Positions 1 to 8,322 are shown, counted from the first letter of the stretch. The stretch is 37,034 bases of DNA from an uncultured Schlesneria sp. (GCA_903834925.1 CAILLA010000143.1:1-37034), one strand, 5' to 3'. Program-made: numbers and translations. The notes: a model not told the origin generated them from the sequence alone.

Positions 1-192
1 AACTCGTCGCCGATGAAATCAGCGACACAAAACCAATGGACGAGTTTTGGAGAAATCGATCTCAGACCCAGCCTGGGTACCGCACTTACGCAAAGCACGC
101 TATTTAACACTCAGGATTCGCAATCAGTGTCGTTCACTCGTCGCGTTCTGCCGTCGAAGTGCAATCCAATTTTTATGAGCGCTCCCGGTTGA
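1..192 (+). CDS. Possible 3' end of a gene cut by the left edge
   Basis: Frame 1 of the plus strand is open from the first base to a TGA at 190-192, 63 codons without a stop. The encoded peptide is Ser/Thr/Gln-rich and has no motif I recognise. An ATG at 13 would give a free-standing 59-residue ORF, but no convincing ribosome binding site is visible, so a gene continuing to the left is equally possible. It would be convergent with the lipoprotein gene that ends at 205. A stop-free run of this length can occur by chance, so the call is weak. Confidence 0.25.
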   Translation, partial: NSSPMKSATQNQWTSFGEIDLRPSLGTALTQSTLFNTQDSQSVSFTRRVLPSKCNPIFMSAPG

Positions 193-204
193 TTGCATTC
201 GCAT

Positions 205-768
205 TTATTCGCCGAATCGGCGATTGATCGTTTTCAGCATCGCTTGTTCAAGAGCAGAATCTCGGCCCTGAGTGATCCAACCTGATGGTGTGGCCTGTCC
301 CACAACGGGATTGAGGTCTCTTTGGAGTGCGCTATTATCCAGAAACGTTGCGCCGCCAGCAAAATTTGCCGCTCGAGGAACGTCTTCAAGTTCTTTGATT
401 GCTTCAACCCCGACCATGTAACCACCTGGCGCCGGCGTGAAGCGGACGTAAGCTTTTCGGCGGATCGATTGAAATGAACTTTGCCAACGATTGACGGCAC
501 CAACTGAATCCGGATGCCACGGTTCGAGTACTCCCGCACCGGTTTTATATCGAGTTTCGATCACACCACCCAATTTATTTTCTCGCTCGATCTCGAACAG
601 ATAATCATGGACGACATCGACCGTTCGTTCCCAGGCTTCTTCAGGATTGTTTGCACGAACAAATACCGGGTTTGCCACTGGCGGGCCGTTCAAGTCCATC
701 GACACACAACCGCTCGCGGCTGTGGACAGCAGTATCAGCAGACAAGAAAAAATTGGACGTGATGACAT
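205..768 (-). CDS. Putative outer lipoprotein of unknown function
   Basis: The protein is about 187 aa. It starts with a short signal peptide whose hydrophobic stretch ends in a lipobox, Ala-Ala-Ser-Gly-Cys, at roughly residues 17-21 of the chosen start. Lipidation of that Cys is expected. I chose the ATG at 768 because it gives a normal lipoprotein leader; the longer frame to 810 would need a TTG and adds a polar 14-residue extension. The mature part is mixed alpha/beta with no catalytic motif that I recognise. A hairpin at 907-946 separates it from the next minus-strand genes, so it is probably transcribed on its own. The function is unknown. Confidence 0.72.
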   Translation of the reverse strand: MSSRPIFSCLLILLSTAASGCVSMDLNGPPVANPVFVRANNPEEAWERTVDVVHDYLFEIERENKLGGVIETRYKTGAGVLEPWHPDSVGAVNRWQSSFQSIRRKAYVRFTPAPGGYMVGVEAIKELEDVPRAANFAGGATFLDNSALQRDLNPVVGQATPSGWITQGRDSALEQAMLKTINRRFGE

Positions 769-906
769 TCGGACACGATCGCGCAGAATGTTTTTGACGA
801 AAGGATTCAAGCGGCTACCGTAATGTGACAGAGATTCGCGATTCGCTCAAGATCGGTTTCAGCAAGGTTTGCCGAATCTCGTCGACGTGACGCATACAAG
901 AAAGTC

Positions 907-946
907 GAGCAGCCCCCAAGGGAGAAATCTTCCCTGGAGGCTGCTC
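907..946 (-). terminator. Long hairpin, probable terminator
   Basis: The arms GAGCAGCC-CCA-GGGA and TCCC-TGG-GGCTGCTC pair over about 16 bp with one mismatch and one bulged base around a short loop. The hairpin lies downstream of the minus-strand gene ending at 1172 and upstream of the lipoprotein gene. In minus-strand reading it is followed by a modest T-rich stretch (ACTTTCTT), so it most likely ends the transcript of the sigma-54 regulator unit. The U-tract is weak. Confidence 0.5.
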
Positions 947-1171
947 TATGTAAACGGCTCGGCTAAGCACCGTCCGTGGTAGGGTCAAATCGAACCAAAC
1001 AACCGGCAGTTTTCCGCGAAAAGACCGATTTCAAATTTGCGAAGTCGATTATCCTGACAACATTGCTATCGGCGACCGGGCGTTTGAGCATTAAACAGAC
1101 ACGCCGTCAAATCTTATGACTACGGATGACCACATGAATATCAGGTATCATCGGTAGAGTTTAACTTTGTG

Positions 1172-1420
1172 CTATCGTTTGATTCGATTTGGACCCGGTT
1201 TCTTCGCCACAGCCTTTTTGGACTTTGCAGGGAAGCCTTGGGATTTTTCAGCCCCCTTCTTTTTTGCCGACTTCTTGAGCGGCTTTTCAGCCGTCTCTTT
1301 TTTCCCTTTCGTTTCTTCAGACTCGCTCTTTTTGGAGGAGGAGGAGGAGGCAGAAAAAATCCGATCCCAACTCGAAGAAAACTTGACTGTTGACCCCGTG
1401 TGTACCGTATATCCCGTCAT
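1172..1420 (-). CDS. Small protein with Lys-rich basic tail
   Basis: This 82-aa protein has a short N-terminal segment (about residues 1-22, with YTVHTGSTVKF and SWDRIF), then a serine run and a 50-residue tail of Lys, Ala, Glu and Ser resembling histone H1-like or nucleic-acid-binding tails. The ATG at 1420 has an AAGGG ribosome binding site about 10 nt upstream. That site overlaps the end of the sigma-54 activator gene, whose stop is 18 nt away, so the two genes are probably cotranscribed. The N-terminal segment resembles short proteins I associate with planctomycetes, but I could not confirm that. The role is unknown; DNA or RNA binding through the basic tail is an inference. Confidence 0.6.
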   Translation of the reverse strand: MTGYTVHTGSTVKFSSSWDRIFSASSSSSKKSESEETKGKKETAEKPLKKSAKKKGAEKSQGFPAKSKKAVAKKPGPNRIKR

Positions 1421-1438
1421 TCGACCGAACCCTTCTCT

Positions 1439-2902
1439 TCAGCGTTGTAAACCATATTTCTTCATCTTGTTATACAGGGTCACTCGGCTGATGCCGAGTT
1501 CCTGAGCAGTTTTTGTACGACGAAAACTGTTCTTAAACAACGATAGCTCAATGATCTCTTTTTCGCTTAAGGCAATTTGATTTCCGAGCGAGTTCCCGTT
1601 CTGTACGCATTCAAGATTTGTCGAAATCTGTGATTTCGGCAGAACAACGGAAGGATCATTCGTCGGGCCGACGTTTCCTGACAAAATATGCTGGGGCAAA
1701 TCTTGTTTTAAAAGTCGTCCATTTCGGCAATAGATGACCGCTCGTTGAATCACATGTTCGAGTTCACGAACATTTCCAGGCCACGGATAATTCAGCAGAG
1801 TGTCGAAGGCCAGCGGGTCGATCTCATCGATTCGTACTCCGTGCTTGAGAGAATATTGTCGCACGAACTTTTTCGCCAATGGAATCACGTCCATCTTTCG
1901 ATGGCGAAGTGGTGGAATGACGAATTTCATCATGTTCAATCGATAATAAAGGTCCGATCGGAAGCGATTCTGTTCGACAAGCGGTTCTAATTCGAGATTG
2001 CTGGCAACGATCAGTCTCGCCTGGCAGACTTGGGTGTGGTTGGAACCGACGGGTTCAAATTCGCCTGTTTCAATCACTCGTAATAGTTTGACTTGTTGTT
2101 CGAGTCCCAGTGCGTCGATTTCGTCGAGCAACAACGAGCCTCGCCGCGCAGCGACGAATTTCCCCTCTTTGTCTTGGTGCGCGCTCGTAAACGAGCCTTT
2201 GGTATGACCGAAAAGTTCGCTTTCGATCAGGTCATTGGGGAGCGCACCACAAGCAACGGGTAGAAACGGTTCATAGCGACGAGGCGATACTTCGTGAATC
2301 AGACGACTGAGGTACGTCTTGCCCGCCCCCGTTTCTCCGATCAGCAGAATCGTGATATCGTGGGATGCTGCGACTTCCAAATCATCAAGCATCTGCTTGA
2401 GACGCGGAGAACTGGTTTCATAACGACGACTGATTCCCATTAATGTACCGAGTGGCGGTTCTTCGACGCGTTGAGGATTTGCTCCGACACCCGCAACAAA
2501 GTTGCCATCCCGACGCTCGTCGACATCTTTCACTGCGGAAAAGAGAGCACCAAATGCCTTTAACAGTGCCGCCCGGTCCAGATGCCCTCGAAAATGAGTC
2601 ATCTCGCTGATTGCTGCACAACGCTCAAGTGTTTCCGGGCAAACGTCGGACGTAACCATCGCCAGTCGAATTTTTGGATGACTTCTTTGCACGGTTTCTA
2701 TGATTCGAGCTTCTTGATGTCCACCGCTGGAAGCACGTCGAAAATCCGCCACCAGCGCGTCAAGTCCTACTTGTCCTGCGAGTTGAATCAATTGTTCCAG
2801 CGAGCTGCAGGATCGGATCTCTGCCCGACCCTGGAACAATCCGGGAAGTTCCGAAGCCATCAGCTGGTCGCTGCTAAGTACGACAATTACTGGCTTTGAC
2901 AT
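1439..2902 (-). CDS. Sigma-54-dependent transcriptional activator (Fis-type HTH)
   Basis: This is a 487-aa enhancer-binding protein. Residues 1-125 look like a receiver domain that has lost the usual acidic pair, although Asp53 sits near the phospho-acceptor position. Residues 160-400 are the AAA+ domain: Walker A GETGAGKT (189-196), a GAFTGA-loop variant GSFTSA (236-241), Walker B LLLDEID, an arginine-finger region RFRSDLYYRLN and WPGNVREL (374-381). Residues 455-485 form a Fis-like helix-turn-helix. The ATG at 2902 fits the receiver start and has a GGGGAAG site upstream; the frame extends to 3013 but that extension is unlikely. It should open sigma-54 promoters, and the targets are not visible here. 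The small basic protein follows 18 nt downstream. Confidence 0.93.
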   Translation of the reverse strand: MSKPVIVVLSSDQLMASELPGLFQGRAEIRSCSSLEQLIQLAGQVGLDALVADFRRASSGGHQEARIIETVQRSHPKIRLAMVTSDVCPETLERCAAISEMTHFRGHLDRAALLKAFGALFSAVKDVDERRDGNFVAGVGANPQRVEEPPLGTLMGISRRYETSSPRLKQMLDDLEVAASHDITILLIGETGAGKTYLSRLIHEVSPRRYEPFLPVACGALPNDLIESELFGHTKGSFTSAHQDKEGKFVAARRGSLLLDEIDALGLEQQVKLLRVIETGEFEPVGSNHTQVCQARLIVASNLELEPLVEQNRFRSDLYYRLNMMKFVIPPLRHRKMDVIPLAKKFVRQYSLKHGVRIDEIDPLAFDTLLNYPWPGNVRELEHVIQRAVIYCRNGRLLKQDLPQHILSGNVGPTNDPSVVLPKSQISTNLECVQNGNSLGNQIALSEKEIIELSLFKNSFRRTKTAQELGISRVTLYNKMKKYGLQR

Positions 2903-3242
2903 AAGGGCTTCCCCGAAGCGTCGACTGATTAACCGATTGATGCAGCAGTCTGCTTGTCCTGACGGCGATACCATCATTGAAACAGATTTCAAAGGCTGAA
3001 CGTTACGTTTCATTCAATCACGTAACGCTTAACGTCCACGATCTCTGATCAAGTCTTGTGCCGAAACATCAATGATTTCAAATAAAGGACAGAATTCGCT
3101 GTGTACCTCCGAGTTAAGAATGATTGACATCTTGTTCAAGAACTTGAAGCCGTATGAATTGAGGCGTTTTCGAATCATTGGGGACTAGGCTGTTGCCATT
3201 TCGCAACGGCGATCGCGGCATCAAAATGAGAAGATTTCTAAA

Positions 3243-3281
3243 AGAATAATGCCGCATGGAGGGACCACGCGGCATTATTCT
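3243..3281 (-). terminator. Perfect 13-bp inverted repeat, probable terminator
   Basis: AGAATAATGCCGC and GCGGCATTATTCT pair perfectly over 13 bp around a 13-nt loop. The hairpin sits between the minus-strand mini-protein gene (3457-3636) and the minus-strand sigma-54 activator, so it most likely ends the mini-protein transcript. No clean U-tract follows, so attenuation or mRNA stabilisation is an alternative. Confidence 0.5.
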
Positions 3282-3456
3282 CAAATTGCAAACCTGCTGG
3301 ACTCAGGCTTTTCGAAGTCTACTGTTCTCGGTCGAAACCGGAATCAGTCGTAAAAACCCTCAAAACTCTGTGAAGCGTCCCGCGACTGCGATGAGGGCTT
3401 CGTAGCCGGGTTTCCCAACACTTTGTCCAGAACCGTCAAGCCAGATTCCATTTGAA

Positions 3457-3636
3457 TCAGCGGCCGAAAACCATTTGACGCAAATACGCATTCTTCCGAC
3501 GTTCCAGTTCCATCAAGCGACTGAATGGCGATTGAGCGCTCGATACTTGTGGACGAACACGTCGGCCAGCCGCTTGGGTTTCGACACTTGTCAGTGTTAC
3601 TGCTGCAACGGCTGCCAGAATCAGCAGTTTTCTCAT
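3457..3636 (-). CDS. 59-aa secreted mini-protein
   Basis: An ATG at 3636 is preceded by AAAGAAAGGAACTCT, a good Shine-Dalgarno at the right distance, and opens a 59-codon frame ending in TGA at 3457-3459. The product begins with a textbook signal peptide: MRKLL, then a hydrophobic Ile/Leu/Ala/Val core ending near Gln-Ala-Ala around residue 23. A short basic mature part follows, Arg-rich, with MELERRKNAYLRQM. The mature peptide would be about 36 residues. No family is recognised. The longer overlapping frame at 3344-3667 has no signal peptide or ribosome binding site and is rejected. A strong hairpin lies downstream at 3243-3281. Confidence 0.65.
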   Translation of the reverse strand: MRKLLILAAVAAVTLTSVETQAAGRRVRPQVSSAQSPFSRLMELERRKNAYLRQMVFGR

Positions 3637-3972
3637 AGAGTTCCTTTCTTTGGACGAAATCTGTCAATGAGGAAAATAAGGAAATTGTGAACCGTCATCG
3701 GTGTGACGCGAGTGCCTTTTGGCAAGGTTGACGATTCTCATCTCCGCACAGACATTTTCGACATCCTGTACTCAGCCAATTCGATCGTAATTGTCGAAAT
3801 CAGCAGTTCTTGCCGAAGTGATTCACACCGAAGCCTTACGGAGCGGTCGGGAAGACTGGTACGATGCGCGAAACTTTGGCGGTCACTGGTAACCGAACAA
3901 TTGAATTTCATAATAACGAATAAAGCGTTTACAAGGCGGACTATCCGTCGGAACCCATTTTGAAAGTTTGAA
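3637..3972. other. Divergent intergenic region
   Basis: About 335 bp separate the minus-strand mini-protein from the plus-strand nucleosidase and should hold both promoters. Open frames of 86-90 codons occur on both strands but lack ribosome binding sites and recognisable composition, so I do not call genes. I see no repeat or clear operator. Confidence 0.4.
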
Positions 3973-4746
3973 TTGACTGAAAAACCTTCTATCGGCGAGT
4001 CGAAAGACAACGCGACGCGAGCCGATATCGGACTCGTCTGTGCGCTCCCATTGGAACTCAGCGAATTTCTCGGACGGTGTAAGAAGGTGAAAACCTATAC
4101 GGGTGGCCGTTTCACCTTTCGCGGTGGCCTCTATGGAAAAATCCGGATTGCCGTCGTCGAATCGGGACTTGGGCCGTCGCGCGCCGAACGAGCGACCGTC
4201 GCGCTTCTTGACGCTCACCAGCCGAAGTGGATTGTTTCAACAGGGTTCTGCGGCGCGCTGATCCCGAGTTTGAAAATTGGTGAGATTGTCGTTGCCAACG
4301 AGGTCACGAACCTTCAAGGCGATACCTTGAAGATCGACGTGGGAATGACGACAGACCCTTCACGCGGGCTGGCCGTCGGACGAACGCTTACTGTCGAAAA
4401 GATGGTTCGAAAAATTTCGGAAAAACAGGCATTTGCAGAAAAAACCGGCGCGATTGCCGTTGATATGGAAACTTATGCAATTGCATCGCTTTGCCGTGAA
4501 AGGAAAGAGCGCTTTCTCGCCGTCCGCGCCGTTAGTGACGATCTCTATGCTGATTTACCCGATGAAGTGTTAAGTCTTGTGGGGGAAACAGGGGCTGTTC
4601 GAATCGGAGCTGTCATTGGGGCACTCTGGAAACGCCCAGGAAGTTATAAGGACATGTGGCATTTGCGCGAGAACGCCATGCTTTGTGCCGACCGACTGTC
4701 AAAGTTTCTGGATGGAGTCGTCCGGCAATTGCACGATTCTAAGTGA
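3973..4746 (+). CDS. Nucleoside phosphorylase-superfamily hydrolase (MTA/SAH nucleosidase-like)
   Basis: This 257-aa protein has the PNP/UDP phosphorylase fold. The strand-1 motif VCALPLE carries Glu28, matching the general-acid Glu of MTA/SAH nucleosidase. GFCGAL (91-96) is the glycine-rich substrate loop, VDMETYAIA (163-171) supplies the ribose-binding Met-Glu pair, and VSDD (187-190) supplies the catalytic Asp. The family cleaves the N-glycosidic bond of MTA, SAH, futalosine or related nucleosides. The first in-frame start is a TTG at 3973 and no earlier ATG exists; the first 15 or so residues are not conserved-looking. Substrate cannot be fixed. Futalosine hydrolase (MqnB) is worth considering because mqnA and mqnC lie 23 kb away without an mqnB. 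It is convergent with the next gene, 12 bp apart. Confidence 0.85.
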   Translation: MTEKPSIGESKDNATRADIGLVCALPLELSEFLGRCKKVKTYTGGRFTFRGGLYGKIRIAVVESGLGPSRAERATVALLDAHQPKWIVSTGFCGALIPSLKIGEIVVANEVTNLQGDTLKIDVGMTTDPSRGLAVGRTLTVEKMVRKISEKQAFAEKTGAIAVDMETYAIASLCRERKERFLAVRAVSDDLYADLPDEVLSLVGETGAVRIGAVIGALWKRPGSYKDMWHLRENAMLCADRLSKFLDGVVRQLHDSK

Positions 4747-4758
4747 GGTCAAAATAGC

Positions 4759-5874
4759 TCAACGATGAGCCAGCGAAGGCTCTCGGTTTGTCTTTGCCCC
4801 TGTCAGGACTTCCCGATACACAGCCACGGTTTTCGAAACCATCTGGTCAACACTGAAATCACGAGCGACTTCGATTCGGGCGGCGCCGCCCATTTCTCGA
4901 GCTTTTGCTGGATTGTCAAGAAGTTCCAGCATACTCTTTGCTAATGCTTCACTATTGGAAGGTGGAACCAACAGACCTGTCTCGCCATCTCGCACGACCT
5001 GATCAATGCTACCGACTCGAGATGCGATCACAGGACGCCCCTTCGACATCGCTTCGAGCATGATCGTACCAATCCCCTGTTGAAGCGACGGAAGACAGAA
5101 AATGTCTGTGGCGGACAACGCATCACCGAACTCAAGTAAATTGGGGCTGAACGTTACGTGCGAATCGATTTTCAATTCCCGCGCCAGTCGTCTTAAATTC
5201 GATTCTTCAGGTCCGGCTCCGGCTATCACGAATTCTACATCACGCCCCGTTGCCAGGACTTGCGCTGCTGCACCAAGAAAGAAGGGAAATCCCTTGACCG
5301 CTTCCAGCGGACCTGCCGTTCCAACAACCGGCACTCGCGTCGCTTTTAACACACTGGTTTCGTTAATCTTGTCATCTGTATCGACTCCGCTATGAATGAC
5401 AGAAATGAGGTCATCTGGCAATCCGGCACGCTTTTGCAGATCCGATTTCACAGATGCGCTGACCGCAATGATCCGTTGGCACCAACGGAGATCGACCACA
5501 AATCGCTCGGATGCCTGGAGGTAATCATGCACCGTTAACACAAACGGGCGACGCAGTTCACGAGCCAACCACATACCCTGTTGTGCCACGTTTCGAGACT
5601 GAATGTGAATCAAGTCGGGCGGGTCGAGCTTTAGCTGCCGCAGCATCATCCGGACGACAACACAGCCCCAAAGTGGCAGTTGAAGATGTGAGAATTCGCG
5701 GATAGGAAGTTCTCGCCGACGCTCAGGCTCAACGCGCCGTGCATCGGGACAGACAATCGTGCTTCGCATTCCCTGCGATGGCAAATGTTCGGCAAGACGT
5801 AACGAATAAGAACAGCTGCCACGAACGGTAAATCGTCCTGCGAATAGCAGGATTGAAGGCTCAATTTCAGACAT
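4759..5874 (-). CDS. Family GT4 glycosyltransferase
   Basis: This 371-aa GT-B-fold protein has an N-terminal acceptor domain (about 1-175, with LTVHDY near 113-118 and the IAVSASVKSDL linker) and a C-terminal GT4 nucleotide-sugar-binding domain (about 180-360: GTAGPLEAVKGF, FVIAGAGPEE, then MLEAMSKGRPVIAS and DGETGLLVPP). In the usual Glu-x7-Glu motif the first Glu is Gln266 while Glu274 is kept. It should transfer an activated hexose to a lipid or glycan acceptor at the inner membrane face. Its ATG lies 8 bp inside the end of the preceding membrane-protein gene, so translation is probably coupled. It is the last gene of the nfeD-floA operon. Confidence 0.9.
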   Translation of the reverse strand: MSEIEPSILLFAGRFTVRGSCSYSLRLAEHLPSQGMRSTIVCPDARRVEPERRRELPIREFSHLQLPLWGCVVVRMMLRQLKLDPPDLIHIQSRNVAQQGMWLARELRRPFVLTVHDYLQASERFVVDLRWCQRIIAVSASVKSDLQKRAGLPDDLISVIHSGVDTDDKINETSVLKATRVPVVGTAGPLEAVKGFPFFLGAAAQVLATGRDVEFVIAGAGPEESNLRRLARELKIDSHVTFSPNLLEFGDALSATDIFCLPSLQQGIGTIMLEAMSKGRPVIASRVGSIDQVVRDGETGLLVPPSNSEALAKSMLELLDNPAKAREMGGAARIEVARDFSVDQMVSKTVAVYREVLTGAKTNREPSLAHR

Positions 5875-6484
5875 TTCGCCTGGCCTTTGGTCGCTGCAGA
5901 ATCTCGTTCAACAGGATTGCCTGCCGAATACCGTTCGGGTCGCGTAAGACCTTGACGAGGGGATGAATTGACTGTTCCTGAGGCGGCTGAGCCGCAGCAA
6001 TTCGGTTGCCAAGATCATGCTGTACGGCTGCGGTAATTTCCTTCTGAACCGCCGCATCAACTCTGTTCCCGATGTGATGTGAACGAACTTCGCTTCCGAG
6101 ATTTGAAGAGGCCAGATGCGTTTCCGAAATGCGAGCCGGTTGTTTCACCGCAGTTTTCGCCGGTTGCATTCCAGGTCGCGGTGAGGTTGATCGAGCGACA
6201 TTCGTAGGACGTTGCTGTTGTGGCTTAGGTGGTCGTGGCGATTGGGGCTGTTGCTCCCGGCGGATCGGCTTTTGTCTATCACCAGCGACCTGTTCCAGCA
6301 ATACCTCGATCTCGCTACGAGCGGCCGGTGGCTTCGGCTTTTGTGGGTTTGGACGTGGGGCCCCTTCAGGTGTGTTTCCCTTGATGATATTGATAAACCA
6401 GCTGAGAACCGAGATGACAAAGACGCAAAGTCCGATGACCTGTGAAACGTCAATGTTGACGGCACTGAGAACTGAGTAAAACAT
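5867..6484 (-). CDS. Single-pass membrane protein with Pro-rich cytoplasmic linker
   Basis: The product is 205 aa. Residues 12-35 form one hydrophobic helix (VIGLCVFVISVLSWFINII). Residues 40-120 are low complexity, rich in Pro, Gln, Arg and Lys, and look disordered. The C-terminal part (about 125-205) is more ordered and ends in a helix with LVKVLRDPNGIRQAILLNEI. The ATG at 6484 has a GAGG site upstream. It lies 49 bp downstream of floA and overlaps the glycosyltransferase gene, placing it firmly in this operon. A role as partner or scaffold for the flotillin platform is inferred from position only. No family is recognised. Confidence 0.78.
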   Translation of the reverse strand: MFYSVLSAVNIDVSQVIGLCVFVISVLSWFINIIKGNTPEGAPRPNPQKPKPPAARSEIEVLLEQVAGDRQKPIRREQQPQSPRPPKPQQQRPTNVARSTSPRPGMQPAKTAVKQPARISETHLASSNLGSEVRSHHIGNRVDAAVQKEITAAVQHDLGNRIAAAQPPQEQSIHPLVKVLRDPNGIRQAILLNEILQRPKARRNV

Positions 6485-6533
6485 CGAGTGACCTCACCGT
6501 GTTGAGCGAAACATCGCCCCTTGTGTCGCGCCT

Positions 6534-7565
6534 CTACTTGGAGATGCCTGTTCCCGCAATCGTGTTTCTCATCTGGGTGTCTGCCTGAACGTTCTTCAAA
6601 TCGTAGTAATCGATTAATCCGAGTGTCCCTTTACGGAATCCTTCGGCGATAGCCACGGGAACTTCCGCCTCGGCAAGGACCACCTTCGCACGATTTTCCT
6701 GGACGTGAGCGACCATTTCCTGTTCTCGTGCGGTGAAATCGGCCCGACGCTGTTCTGCCTTTGCTTGAGCAACTCGCATATCTGCTTCCGCTTGATCTGC
6801 TGAAAGCCGAGCACCAATGTTTTCACCCACATCAATATCGGCAATATCGATCGACACGATTTCAAACGCGGTCTGAGCTTCCAATCCCTGATTCAACACG
6901 GTTTGTGAGATCATCTCGGGATTTTCCAGCACCAGTTTGTAGGATTTCGTGGAACCAATCGCTTGCACGATCCCCTGACCAACGCGTGCGACGATGGTTT
7001 CCTCCGTCGCTCCACCAATTAATTGATGAATGTTGGTTCGTACGGTCACGCGGGCACGCGCTTTAAGCAGGATTCCATCGCCAGCGACAGCATCCAACGT
7101 CATCTGTCCCTTCCGAGTATCAGGACAGTCAATCACTTTCGGATAAACGCTGGTCCGAACCGCTTCCAGAATATCTCGACCGGCCAGGTCAATGGCTTGT
7201 GCCGTCTGCCAGTCGAGATCGATGTTCGCTTTCTTCGCCGCCACCAGTGCTCGAATGACGTTCGGTACGTTTCCACCGGCAAGATAATGTGATTCGAGGT
7301 CTCGTGTGCTGATTTGATAGACCTCGGTCAGTCCGGCCTGTACAGCAATAATCTTGGCCCGAACGATAATCGCTGGATTGACCTTTCGAATGGTCATCAT
7401 CACCAGGTGCGGCAACGAAATATCGGCACCCGTCATCCAGCATTGGATGTATAAGCTGATAAACCGAGCGAAGACCGCGAAGAAAATCACGGCAACGATG
7501 ATGATGATTGCGACAATCGAAACCATGGCCAGCGGATTCAATTGTGCCAACACGAACGAGTGCAT
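6534..7565 (-). CDS. floA: Flotillin-like protein FloA
   Basis: This 343-aa protein is close to the family's usual ~330 aa. A single N-terminal hydrophobic hairpin (about residues 10-35) is followed by an SPFH/band-7 domain (about 60-230) and a helical Ala/Glu/Gln-rich region (about 245-310, with [20 protein letters not shown]) typical of flotillin coiled coils. FloA organises functional membrane microdomains at the inner leaflet. The start at 7565 has AGGGATG upstream. It lies 55 bp downstream of the NfeD gene, the widely conserved nfeD-floA arrangement. Confidence 0.95.
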   Translation of the reverse strand: MHSFVLAQLNPLAMVSIVAIIIIVAVIFFAVFARFISLYIQCWMTGADISLPHLVMMTIRKVNPAIIVRAKIIAVQAGLTEVYQISTRDLESHYLAGGNVPNVIRALVAAKKANIDLDWQTAQAIDLAGRDILEAVRTSVYPKVIDCPDTRKGQMTLDAVAGDGILLKARARVTVRTNIHQLIGGATEETIVARVGQGIVQAIGSTKSYKLVLENPEMISQTVLNQGLEAQTAFEIVSIDIADIDVGENIGARLSADQAEADMRVAQAKAEQRRADFTAREQEMVAHVQENRAKVVLAEAEVPVAIAEGFRKGTLGLIDYYDLKNVQADTQMRNTIAGTGISK

Positions 7566-7620
7566 CTGTGTGACATCCCTTAAACTATAGTTCGATCAAC
7601 GTATTTCATAATCAATGGTT

Positions 7621-8202
7621 CTAACCCGATGGGTACTCAAAGTCGAGCCCCGCTGAATTCTCTGTTGATCGAACATTTTTATCGGTAATGCTTTGTGGAG
7701 CTTTCCCCGGTCTGACCACCATCTGACTTTCACGAATACGGATCACTTCGACCGATTCCCCCGATTCGACCATCAGCCCGTCAGAAACGGCATGTAATCG
7801 AATGCCATCAACTTCCACCAGTCCCCCCGGCCGTAAATTGGTCAGCGCGACTCCAAATCGCCCGACCATCTTTTCAAGTCGTCGAGTTTCTTCCAGATAC
7901 GGTGTCACTTCTTCGGACTCGGGGGCTTCAAGCAAAACCTTTTTGCCAAACGGTGTTCGCGGAAGCATATAAAAACCGGTTCCAATCGCCGTCGGAACTA
8001 GTAAGAGCAACATCAAACAGAATGCGGCGAAAAGATCTGGGTTCGATCGCCCCCAGGCGCGATACGCAAAAATGATCGAAACCAACAGGGTGAGAAATGT
8101 AATCAACCCCAGCAATCCCCCTGAGGGGATGAAGATTTCCGCGATAAGAATGGACAGGCCGACGATCAACAGAACGACGGCGAAGACGGCATTCGAATCC
8201 AT
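7621..8202 (-). CDS. nfeD: NfeD-family membrane protein
   Basis: With the ATG at 8202 the protein is 193 aa. It begins with several hydrophobic segments (about 5-30, 33-50 and 60-80) and ends with a soluble OB-fold domain (about 110-170: GRFGVALTNLRPGG, VDGIRLHAVSDG, VIRIRESQMVVRP). This is the short NfeD type that lacks the ClpP-like protease domain. NfeD proteins partner SPFH/flotillin proteins, and floA follows directly. The frame extends upstream to 8259, but that portion is polar and overlaps the terminator-like hairpin at 8231-8256, so I prefer 8202. Confidence 0.9.
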   Translation of the reverse strand: MDSNAVFAVVLLIVGLSILIAEIFIPSGGLLGLITFLTLLVSIIFAYRAWGRSNPDLFAAFCLMLLLLVPTAIGTGFYMLPRTPFGKKVLLEAPESEEVTPYLEETRRLEKMVGRFGVALTNLRPGGLVEVDGIRLHAVSDGLMVESGESVEVIRIRESQMVVRPGKAPQSITDKNVRSTENSAGLDFEYPSG

Positions 8203-8230
8203 AGGTCCAATGGTCTCGGTGAGACAACTT

Positions 8231-8256
8231 GTTCCCCGGCCAAAACGCCGGGGAAC
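8231..8256 (-). terminator. GC-rich perfect hairpin between VCBS gene and nfeD
   Basis: GTTCCCCGGC and GCCGGGGAAC form a perfect 10-bp stem around a 6-nt loop. It lies between the stop of the VCBS protein gene (8323) and the start of nfeD (8202), all on the minus strand, so it probably ends the VCBS transcript. No T-run follows. Confidence 0.5.
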
Positions 8257-8322
8257 CACACCTCAAGTGTATCTCGTTTGGCTGCCGCGGCAACCATCAT
8301 TTCTCCGAAACTTGATTTCACG

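Noticed and set aside
3344-3667. 107-codon minus-strand frame over the mini-protein
   Set aside because: The alternative frame has a good ribosome binding site and signal peptide at 3636; the longer frame has neither.
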